In this document: positions 7,911-13,479 of the stretch, piece by piece
Position numbering within the stretch: position 1 is the first letter of the stretch
Layout: each line of letters opens with the position of its first letter
Assembly: GCA_937925455.1 (NCBI GenBank)
Contig: CALEWF010000107.1
Coordinates: 1 to 15,800 of the forward strand
Direction: 5' to 3'
From: an uncultured Flavobacteriales bacterium
GTDB taxonomy: Bacteria; Bacteroidota; Bacteroidia; CAIKAF01
Length of the DNA: 15,800 bases
The notes under the pieces: generated by a model
Seen by the model: the letters and a program-made list of their open reading frames with translations, nothing else
Told to the model about the DNA's origin: nothing
Databases searched by the model: none
Translations under genes and position numbers: made by a program

Positions 7911-8594
7911 ATGATGAAAAGGGTTAAGATATTCACTGGAATCTTAACCCTTTCCTTATTTGTATCGGTATATGGGATGTATGAACTAATTACCGACCGT
8001 AAAATTCCCTTAGAGATTAAAGCAAATCCCAATTATCGGCTAACAAAAGAAGAAAAGTTAATGTTGGAAGAAGGGGATATCATCCTTCGTAGAGGCGAAG
8101 GTTTTGTAAGTAGTGTAATCAATAATTTAAATGAAGCCGATTATCAAATTTCTCATTGTGCTATATTAGTAAAAAAAGATTCTGTTACCTGGAATGTCAT
8201 TCATACAGTTTCTAGCGAACTGAGTAATGTGGACGGTGTGCAAACCGAACGTTTGGACCGGTTTACCGGAGAAAGTGTTGAAAATACCATAGTAGTGTTA
8301 CGCTACAAAGCAGACAAGGAAAAAAGAAATGCCATTGCAGACAGGGCGCGTTATTACCTCAATCGCCAGATTAGATTTGATAATAGTTTTGACTTAGCTG
8401 ATACCACCAAGTTTTATTGTACCGAATTAGTATATCGTGTGTTTTTAGATGTGTTTGGATACGATGTGTTTGAGGAAAGGCATCAAACCAATCATCCCAA
8501 TTACCTCACTTTCGATGTATTTTTGGATAAAAAAAAATTTGATGTTATCATCAATCATCAGGGTGAAAATATAACTAAATACCTAAAAAATTAA
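7911..8594 (+). CDS. YiiX/YebB-like permuted papain-fold protein (NlpC/P60 superfamily)
   Basis: I place the start at 7911 (or 7914), giving about 227 residues. The reading frame stays open up to 7830, but that extension lies inside the preceding gene. From 7911 the protein opens with basic residues and a hydrophobic stretch (about 5-27), a signal anchor or signal peptide, so the domain is likely outside the inner membrane. The domain has the layout of the YiiX/YebB family (PF05708): EEGDIILRRG (54-62), an early catalytic histidine in SHCAIL (H82) and a later cysteine in FYCTEL (C170). His before Cys is the circularly permuted order. Such proteins are predicted cysteine peptidases, amidases or acyl-ester hydrolases; the substrate is unknown. 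It lies 22 bp after the lipoprotein gene and contains a strong hairpin in its first codons. Confidence 0.8.
   Translation: MMKRVKIFTGILTLSLFVSVYGMYELITDRKIPLEIKANPNYRLTKEEKLMLEEGDIILRRGEGFVSSVINNLNEADYQISHCAILVKKDSVTWNVIHTVSSELSNVDGVQTERLDRFTGESVENTIVVLRYKADKEKRNAIADRARYYLNRQIRFDNSFDLADTTKFYCTELVYRVFLDVFGYDVFEERHQTNHPNYLTFDVFLDKKKFDVIINHQGENITKYLKN
7918..7953 (+). terminator. Intrinsic-terminator-shaped hairpin inside the 5' end of the YiiX-like gene
   Basis: AAAGGGTTAAGAT (7918-7930) and ATCTTAACCCTTT (7941-7953) are perfectly complementary over 13 bp, with a 10-nt loop. The stem is flanked by A residues on the left and a pyrimidine-rich CCTTATTT on the right. It lies 30 bp after the lipoprotein stop and begins 7 bases after the ATG at 7911. 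It may end lipoprotein transcripts, or hide or expose the start region of the next gene. The structure is seen directly; its role is inferred. Confidence 0.6.
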
Positions 8595-8873
8595 CCCCAA
8601 AATTGACATAAGCTTAATAATATTTGTAATAGGCTGCTGAAAGCGGCTGTACGTTGCAAGTCCTCGGGGCTCAGCCACACAGGGCATCGGGGTAGCGGTG
8701 TCTTCGTGCCCTCAGCCCCGCTACCCCGTGCCCTATGGGCTTCGCCCCTGCGGGCTTTCCACTTCCATCCGCAGCAGATGGAACCTCGGGTGCATTCGCC
8801 CCTAAGAGGCGGACAAACACGCAACCGCTCCCTCCCCCTGTTAATCAGTGATATATTTTAATGACAATTTTTA
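8595..8873 (+). repeat. GC-rich dispersed element, left copy (MITE-like)
   Basis: This element fills most of the 319-bp gap between the YiiX-like and TPR genes and begins directly after the stop codon. Its 149-bp core (8631-8779) recurs in inverted orientation at 13240-13388 with about 7 mismatches and no gaps. A second block (8787-8873) matches 13010-13098 more loosely. The ends are imperfect inverted repeats: CCCCAAAATTGACAT at 8595 and AATGACAATTTTTAG at 8861. The core is far richer in G+C than its surroundings. It carries a hairpin with arms CGGGGTAGCGG (8688-8698) and CCGCTACCCCG (8718-8728), extended by GGGCA and TGCCC across one bulged base. There is no coding potential that I trust. 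A mobile, non-autonomous origin is inferred from the ends and the two copies. Confidence 0.75.
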
Positions 8874-8913
8874 GATTAGCCTTTTTTTCGATTTTATCCC
8901 TTATTTTTAGCCC

Positions 8914-9957
8914 ATGATGCGGCTTTATGGTATTGGTTTATTTATATTCTTTTGGATGAATTTAGGTGTTTTAATTCCTGCCTTGGCTCAATCGTTGGCA
9001 GAGGGTGAAAAATATTATCAGGAAGGATTACGTTACTGGCAAGAAAAAAACGAATCTGCTGCATTGGAATATTTTACAAAAGCCATAATGGTCAATCCTT
9101 CGCTGGATAAAGCCTACTATAACAGAGGATTGTTGTTATTTCGGATGAAGGAAATGGAGCTGGCTTTAGCTGATTTTGATAAATTATTACAGCTTCGGCC
9201 CTTTTTTCCTAAAGCGCATTACTATAGAGGCGTTATCAAATTTCAAAATGGAGACTTACACGAAGCATATGAGGATTTTGAAATTGAATGCAGAAATCAT
9301 CCGGAATATTTTGAACCATTTTATATGGCTGGCTTAATTTTAGGTGTGTTAGAAGAATATAAGCCAGCTTCCAGGCTAATAAAGCAGTCATTACAAATCA
9401 ATCCGGACTATGCTTCTGCCTGGCATGATTTAGGAGTTTGTTTTTGGAAATTACATCAAACAGACAGTGCCGTTTTTTTTATAAAAAAAGCCATACAAAT
9501 TCATCCCAATAATCCGCAACATGCATATACATTGGCCCGTATCTACGAATCGGCCAATGAAACCGACAAAGCCCTGAAACAATATGAGCGCACCATTTTT
9601 TTATATGGAAACAATCCGGCAATAAAGAATAGTTATGGTGCTTTTTTATTTTCAATCGGAAATTATATGCAAGCACTAGAATATTTTACCAAAGCCCTTC
9701 ATGATTCTGCGTCTTATTATCCTGCATTAGTAAACCGAGGCGCAACTCTTATTGAATTAGGACGCTTTGAAGAAGCCTTAGTAGATATTGAAGAAGCACT
9801 TGCAATGAATGAACAAGATGGAATCGTTTATTTAAATCGCGGAATTGCTCTCGAAAATTTATTTATGTGGGAAGAGGCATGTCGTTCTTGGCAGCAGGCA
9901 TTGCAGTTAGGAGTAGCAAAAGCCGGTGAATACTTAAGAAAACAATGCAAAAAATAA
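8914..9957 (+). CDS. Exported tetratricopeptide (TPR) protein
   Basis: This 347-residue protein has an N-terminal signal peptide (hydrophobic 5-25, likely cleavage around ALAQ-S at 25-27). It is followed by about nine consecutive 34-residue TPR units filling the rest of the chain. The units show the expected small residue at position 8, G or A at 20, and P at the end, for example AYYNRGLLLFRMKEMELALADF, VYLNRGIALENLFMWEEAC and units ending INPDYA and IHPNNP. TPR arrays bind other proteins, so this is likely a periplasmic scaffold. It overlaps the next gene by 13 bp, which suggests coupled expression with the PD40 protein. The start at 8914 puts the signal peptide at the N terminus; 8917 is equally possible. 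No enzymatic domain is visible. Confidence 0.85.
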   Translation: MMRLYGIGLFIFFWMNLGVLIPALAQSLAEGEKYYQEGLRYWQEKNESAALEYFTKAIMVNPSLDKAYYNRGLLLFRMKEMELALADFDKLLQLRPFFPKAHYYRGVIKFQNGDLHEAYEDFEIECRNHPEYFEPFYMAGLILGVLEEYKPASRLIKQSLQINPDYASAWHDLGVCFWKLHQTDSAVFFIKKAIQIHPNNPQHAYTLARIYESANETDKALKQYERTIFLYGNNPAIKNSYGAFLFSIGNYMQALEYFTKALHDSASYYPALVNRGATLIELGRFEEALVDIEEALAMNEQDGIVYLNRGIALENLFMWEEACRSWQQALQLGVAKAGEYLRKQCKK

Positions 9958-11360
9958 TCTTTATACTTAATATTCTATCCGTCCATCTGTGGATGATAGG
10001 TATTCTGTTTGCACAGGAGAATATTGAATTTACCAAAGAAGCATTTCCAAATCAACGAAAAGAGTTGGTTTATTTTAAAAAGAAACTCAAGGCAGGGTAC
10101 AGATTATTCGAAAAAAAAGAAGCTTCCGGTGACATGAATTTCGAGCCTGTAATTCAACTATTGCTTCCAGTTCATGCATTTAATCCATATAATGAAAAAC
10201 TTAATTTTATTATAGGAAGGTGTTATTTTCTAATGAACCGAAAGGAAAAAGCACTTTCGTTTTTTGCCAATGCATGGTATATTCAAACTAAACATGATCC
10301 AAGATTGCCTTTGTGGTTAGGAATATGCGAATATCATGAAATGTTGTGGGAGAATGCTTACGACCATATTCAGGCTTTTATTGAGCAAGGCGCTTATAAT
10401 CAAACTTTGGATTCGCTGGCGCAGTTTTATCTTGAAAAAAGCCGTTTAGGTAAACTCATGGCATCTAATCCGGTAAACACACGAATCGAGCGGTTATCTG
10501 CTAACGTAAATATAGAAGGAGACAAATCGTTTCCTTTTTTATCGCCAGATGAATCCATATTGATTTTTAATCGAAAGCAAATAGATTCCACCGGGAAGTT
10601 AATAACGAAAATATATGTATCTGAGGCATCTGATTCAGGCTGGGGTGAAGCCAAAGTGTTGCCGTTAGATAATTATACCGGTTTTAGTTTCGAAGCATTA
10701 GGTATTTCAAACGATGGACAACGGGTGTTATTACGTGCTAAAGCCAGAGAAAATACCTGGGATTTGTATGAAAGTGTATGGATTGCTGACAAATGGTCTA
10801 ATCCGGTATTGCTACCTTCTTCCATCAATACCATGTTTGATGAATATTATGCATGCTATGGTCCTGGTGATTCATCGTTATTTATTGCTTCCAATCGTCC
10901 CGGTGGGATGGGTGGACTAGATATTTGGATATGCAAAAAAGATGCAACGGGTTGGTGGCAAAAACCTGAAAATGCAGGTCCCGTCATTAATACTTCATTA
11001 AATGAATATACTATTCATTTTACCCGCGATTACCAAACTGTATATTTTACTTCCGAAGGACATTCGTCATTAGGCGGCGCTGATATTTACAGATGCCGTT
11101 GGGAGAATTTTACATTTAGTAAGCCTGTCAGCATTGGTTTCCCTATCAATACATCCCGCGATGAAAACAACCTCTACATTTTACCGAGTGGACTGAAAGC
11201 ATTATTTGCAGGAAAACGAGCTACTGCAGATGTACAAGATGATATTTACATTATACTTTTACCTCCTAAACGAAAGATGCCCGGAATCATTCGTGAAGAA
11301 ACAATGTTTAGCGGATATAAAAAAACAGAACGAATATTGCTTGTAAATCCGGATGAATGA
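9945..11360 (+). CDS. Exported TPR plus PD40 (WD40-like) beta-propeller protein, no OmpA domain
   Basis: This 471-residue protein begins with a signal peptide (cleavage near LFAQ-E, 24-25). Residues about 40-170 are helical and TPR-like. Residues about 195-440 form PD40-type propeller blades, with the repeated pattern of an INT turn (294, 348, 401), a strand, then S-x-R-x-G-G or S-x-G-x-x-x-x-G-G-x-D-I-Y/W: NRPGGMGGLDIW (317-328) and SEGHSSLGGADIY (370-382). This combination resembles the front half of PorE-like proteins of the type IX secretion apparatus and of other Bacteroidota TPR-PD40-OmpA proteins. The chain stops at 471 with no carboxypeptidase-regulatory or OmpA peptidoglycan-binding domain. 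It overlaps the TPR gene upstream and shares an ATGA with mnmD downstream. The exact role is unknown. Confidence 0.8.
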   Translation: MQKIIFILNILSVHLWMIGILFAQENIEFTKEAFPNQRKELVYFKKKLKAGYRLFEKKEASGDMNFEPVIQLLLPVHAFNPYNEKLNFIIGRCYFLMNRKEKALSFFANAWYIQTKHDPRLPLWLGICEYHEMLWENAYDHIQAFIEQGAYNQTLDSLAQFYLEKSRLGKLMASNPVNTRIERLSANVNIEGDKSFPFLSPDESILIFNRKQIDSTGKLITKIYVSEASDSGWGEAKVLPLDNYTGFSFEALGISNDGQRVLLRAKARENTWDLYESVWIADKWSNPVLLPSSINTMFDEYYACYGPGDSSLFIASNRPGGMGGLDIWICKKDATGWWQKPENAGPVINTSLNEYTIHFTRDYQTVYFTSEGHSSLGGADIYRCRWENFTFSKPVSIGFPINTSRDENNLYILPSGLKALFAGKRATADVQDDIYIILLPPKRKMPGIIREETMFSGYKKTERILLVNPDE

Positions 11361-12031
11361 TGAAGCCTACGTTGATTTATACAGCAGATGGCAGCCATAG
11401 TATTTATTTACCCCATTTGAATGAACATTATCATTCCGTACACGGTGCCATTCAAGAGTCTATGCATGTATTTATTTATGCCGGACTGCATGCTGTTGCA
11501 AACAATCCGATTAATTTATTAGAAGTAGGTTTGGGTACTGGGTTGAATGTATTTTTGACCATGATTGAAAATAAAAATCAACCCCGATCAATCAGCTATA
11601 CTTCGTTAGAAAAATATCCTCTAACAGCAGAAATATATCAATCTTTAAATTATGCCAAATTATTGAATGAAGATGAAAAAGATTTTTTAAAAATTCATCA
11701 ATGTGCATGGGAAGTTCCAGTAGCCATTCATGAACATTTTTATTTAATTAAGCATCATGTTTCATTACAACAATGGCACACAAAACAACAATTTCATCTG
11801 ATATATTTTGATGCGTTTGCACCTGAAAAACAACCAGACATGTGGACAGAGGAAATATTCAAAAAAATATATGAACTTCTCGAACCGGGAGGAATTATGG
11901 TAACTTATTGTGCCAAAGGCGTAGTAAAACGCACCTTAAAATCCTGTGGATTGCAGGTTCAATCCTTACCTGGACCGCCCGGTAAACGTGAAATGATCCG
12001 AGCTATTAAACCAAAACAAACTATTTTATAA
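11357..12031 (+). CDS. mnmD: tRNA (mnm5s2U34) methyltransferase, stand-alone MnmD
   Basis: This 224-residue protein corresponds to the methyltransferase half of E. coli MnmC, without the FAD-dependent oxidase half. It methylates the aminomethyl group at the wobble uridine (nm5s2U34 to mnm5s2U34) using SAM, downstream of MnmE-MnmG. Motifs are SAM motif I LLEVGLGTGLN (54-64), the acidic strand end SLEKYP (E85), the signature FDAFAPEKQPDMW (151-163), and the C-terminal GPPGKREM (206-213), all characteristic of MnmC(M)/MnmD. The start shares ATGA with the stop of the PD40 gene; 11360 is an alternative Met. Placement before a DUF4920-type gene is, from memory, common in Bacteroidota. Confidence 0.92.
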   Translation: MMKPTLIYTADGSHSIYLPHLNEHYHSVHGAIQESMHVFIYAGLHAVANNPINLLEVGLGTGLNVFLTMIENKNQPRSISYTSLEKYPLTAEIYQSLNYAKLLNEDEKDFLKIHQCAWEVPVAIHEHFYLIKHHVSLQQWHTKQQFHLIYFDAFAPEKQPDMWTEEIFKKIYELLEPGGIMVTYCAKGVVKRTLKSCGLQVQSLPGPPGKREMIRAIKPKQTIL

Positions 12032-12036
12032 CTTTG
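12029..12036 (+). promoter_or_regulatory. Promoter -7 element for the DUF4920-like gene
   Basis: TAACTTTG is an exact match to TAnnTTTG and overlaps the mnmD stop codon. It lies 17 bp before the ATG at 12054. No clear TTG lies at the expected -33 distance (around 12005-12009), so the call rests on the -7 box and position. Confidence 0.45.
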
Positions 12037-12053
12037 CGAAAAATTAAAAAATT

Positions 12054-12545
12054 ATGAAAAAAATTTATGTTGCTGTAATTACTTTAGGTGTTTTAGTTTC
12101 AGCATGTGGAAAAAAAGCTGAAAAGATTGAAAACCCTACTTCTAATTTAGAATATTATGGGGATACCATCCAGGAAGATGGAGCAATATCTACTGCTGCT
12201 TTGATGGAATTGATGAAAGATAAAGATTCTGCTGAAGTTAAAATTATTACTACCATTCGCGAAGTATGTCAGAAAAAAGGATGTTGGATGGATGTAGAAT
12301 TAACAGCCAACGATTTAATGACTGTTCGCTTTAAAGATTATGGATTTTTTGTTCCTAAAGATGCGGCTGGAAAAACGGTTATTTTGGATGGAATAGTGCG
12401 TAAAGAAATAGAAACCGTTGAATGGCTTCGCCACAAAGCAGAAGATGCCGGAAAATCAAAAGAAGAAATTGAATCCATTACTCAGCCTGATACTTCATTT
12501 ACCTTTGAAGCTCGTGGAGTTATCATTAAGTCAAGTAATCCTTAA
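12054..12545 (+). CDS. DUF4920-like lipoprotein
   Basis: This 163-residue protein has a lipoprotein signal peptide with lipobox V15-S-A-C18, so it should be anchored at C18 in the envelope. The mature part shows the features I associate with DUF4920: YYGDTI near the start, then a small beta-barrel-like segment with VCQKKGCWMDV (C72, C77, W78), VRFKDYGFFVP, and a helical insertion rich in charge (about 117-143) before the last strand FEARGVII. The two cysteines four residues apart, plus H127, could bind metal or form a disulfide; this is inference. It follows mnmD by 22 bp, has its own -7 box, and is followed by a terminator-like hairpin in the next gene. Function is not established. Confidence 0.82.
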   Translation: MKKIYVAVITLGVLVSACGKKAEKIENPTSNLEYYGDTIQEDGAISTAALMELMKDKDSAEVKIITTIREVCQKKGCWMDVELTANDLMTVRFKDYGFFVPKDAAGKTVILDGIVRKEIETVEWLRHKAEDAGKSKEEIESITQPDTSFTFEARGVIIKSSNP

Positions 12546-12553
12546 TTAGTTTA

Positions 12554-13003
12554 ATGAAAGGAAAATTTATGATCCGGGTGTATGCTCTTGTCATACACTC
12601 GGATTTTATTTTAGTTTGTGATGAGAATTACGATGGGGTGTTAATGACTAAATTCCCTGGCGGTGGTGTGGAGTATGGCGAAGGAATTAAAGACGCACTA
12701 TATCGTGAAATTAACGAAGAATTACAAGCTAAAATTACAGAAGCCTCTCATTTTTATACTACCGATTTTTTTCAAGCATCTGCATTTCATCCCAATACTC
12801 AACTTATCAGTGTATATTATCTTGTAACCCTTAAAAATATTTCAGCTTTGCCTGCTGAAGTTTCAATGTTGCCTAACTATCCGGAAAATAAACACCAGTC
12901 GAACTTTCGTTGGGTACCTTTACATCAATTATTACCTGATGGATTTACATTTCCCATTGATAAACATGTGGTTCATCTATTAAAAATTCGTTTTAACCAG
13001 TAA
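12554..13003 (+). CDS. Nudix hydrolase
   Basis: This protein of up to 149 residues is a single-domain Nudix enzyme, a family that cleaves nucleoside diphosphates linked to another moiety using Mg or Mn. The Nudix box is clear at 37-59: G37, five residues, E43, seven residues, then R51-E-I-N-E-E56. Q58 replaces the usual glycine near the box end, a mild deviation. The substrate cannot be deduced. Two starts are possible. The ATG at 12554 gives the longest form. The ATG at 12569 begins directly at the first strand (MIRVYALVIHSDFILVCDE) and has AAAGGA 6 bp upstream, so I slightly favour it. The gene follows the lipoprotein by 8 bp and carries a strong hairpin in its first codons. Confidence 0.85.
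   Translation: MKGKFMIRVYALVIHSDFILVCDENYDGVLMTKFPGGGVEYGEGIKDALYREINEELQAKITEASHFYTTDFFQASAFHPNTQLISVYYLVTLKNISALPAEVSMLPNYPENKHQSNFRWVPLHQLLPDGFTFPIDKHVVHLLKIRFNQ
12572..12604 (+). terminator. Intrinsic-terminator-shaped hairpin inside the 5' end of the Nudix gene
   Basis: ATCCGGGTGTATG (12572-12584) pairs with CATACACTCGGAT (12592-12604) over 13 bp with one G-T wobble and a 7-nt loop. It is followed by a T-rich run, TTTATTTTAG. It begins one base after the ATG at 12569 and 26 bp after the lipoprotein stop. It has the shape of an intrinsic terminator for the lipoprotein transcript, yet its arms encode the conserved first strand of the Nudix fold. Confidence 0.55.
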
Positions 13004-13007
13004 TTAT

Positions 13008-13412
13008 CCCAAAATTGTCATTAAAATATTTTAATCGTATTGATTTAGAAGGGGGGGCTGCCGCGTGTTTCTCTGCCTTGTAGGGGCGGATACACCCGCC
13101 GCTCCGATAATCTTACCGTCATTGCGAGGAGGTTTAGACCCGCCTCTGGCGAGGAAAAACCGACGAAGCAATCTCATTCTACAAAAACACATGCCTTTTC
13201 GTTCGGCTTGCAATGACGCACAAATCCACTCATCTTCAAATCTGCTGCGGATGGAAGTGGAAAGCCCGGAGGGGCGAAGCCCACAGGGCACGGGGTAGCG
13301 GGGCTGAGGGCACGAAGACCCCGCTACCCCGATGCCCTATGTGGCTGAGCCCCGAGGACTTGTAACGGACAGCCGCTTTAAGCAGCCTAATATCAATATT
13401 CTATTGAAAATT
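13008..13412 (-). repeat. GC-rich dispersed element, right copy, inverted and with an inserted module
   Basis: This element fills most of the 476-bp gap between the Nudix and ABC-F genes and reads as the reverse complement of the one at 8595-8873. Block one (13010-13098) matches 8787-8873 loosely. The core (13240-13388) matches 8631-8779 with about 7 mismatches. Between them, 13099-13239 holds about 140 bp that replace only 7 bp of the left copy. The core hairpin is stronger here: CGGGGTAGCGGGG (13291-13303) pairs perfectly with CCCCGCTACCCCG (13319-13331) around a 15-nt loop, and CACAGGGCA with TGCCCTATGTG extends it. The left end CCCAAAATTGTCATTA lies 5 bp after the Nudix stop; the right end is more degenerate. 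I trust no coding sequence here. Confidence 0.75.
13117..13218. repeat. Internal GTCATTGCGAGG-type palindromic module
   Basis: CGTCATTGC (13117-13125) and GCAATGACG (13210-13218) are perfect 9-bp inverted arms about 100 bp apart, with GCGAGGAGG and CGACGAAGCAATCTC between them. From memory, GTCATTGCGAGG together with GAAGCAATCTC is a widespread intergenic repeat in unrelated bacteria. It is absent from the left element, so it probably entered the right copy later. Confidence 0.55.
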
Positions 13413-13451
13413 TAGCTTAATCTTTTTCAGCTACTGAACAAGCCTAAATCG

Positions 13452-13459
13452 TATTTTTG
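13452..13459 (+). promoter_or_regulatory. Promoter -7 element for the ABC-F gene
   Basis: TATTTTTG is an exact match to TAnnTTTG, 20 bp before the GTG start and outside the repeat element. No good -33 box is visible. AAAGGA (13467-13472) lies 7 bp before the GTG and may serve as a ribosome binding site. Confidence 0.45.
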
Positions 13460-13479
13460 TCCGTTTAAAGGATTATATT

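Noticed and set aside
8591..8824. Minus-strand open frame of 77 codons through the left repeat
   Set aside because: It is Cys/Arg/Gly-rich translation of a GC-rich hairpin element, with no start signal and no resemblance to a protein family.
13031..13298. Overlapping open frames on both strands in the right repeat (86 and 77 codons)
   Set aside because: Both are composed of repeat sequence, they overlap each other on opposite strands, and neither has a counterpart preserved in the left copy.
13240..13388. Structured non-coding RNA or CRISPR-like repeat
   Set aside because: There are only two inverted copies with no spacers, and the hairpin is explained as part of a dispersed element. I see no promoter or conserved RNA motif to support a transcript.
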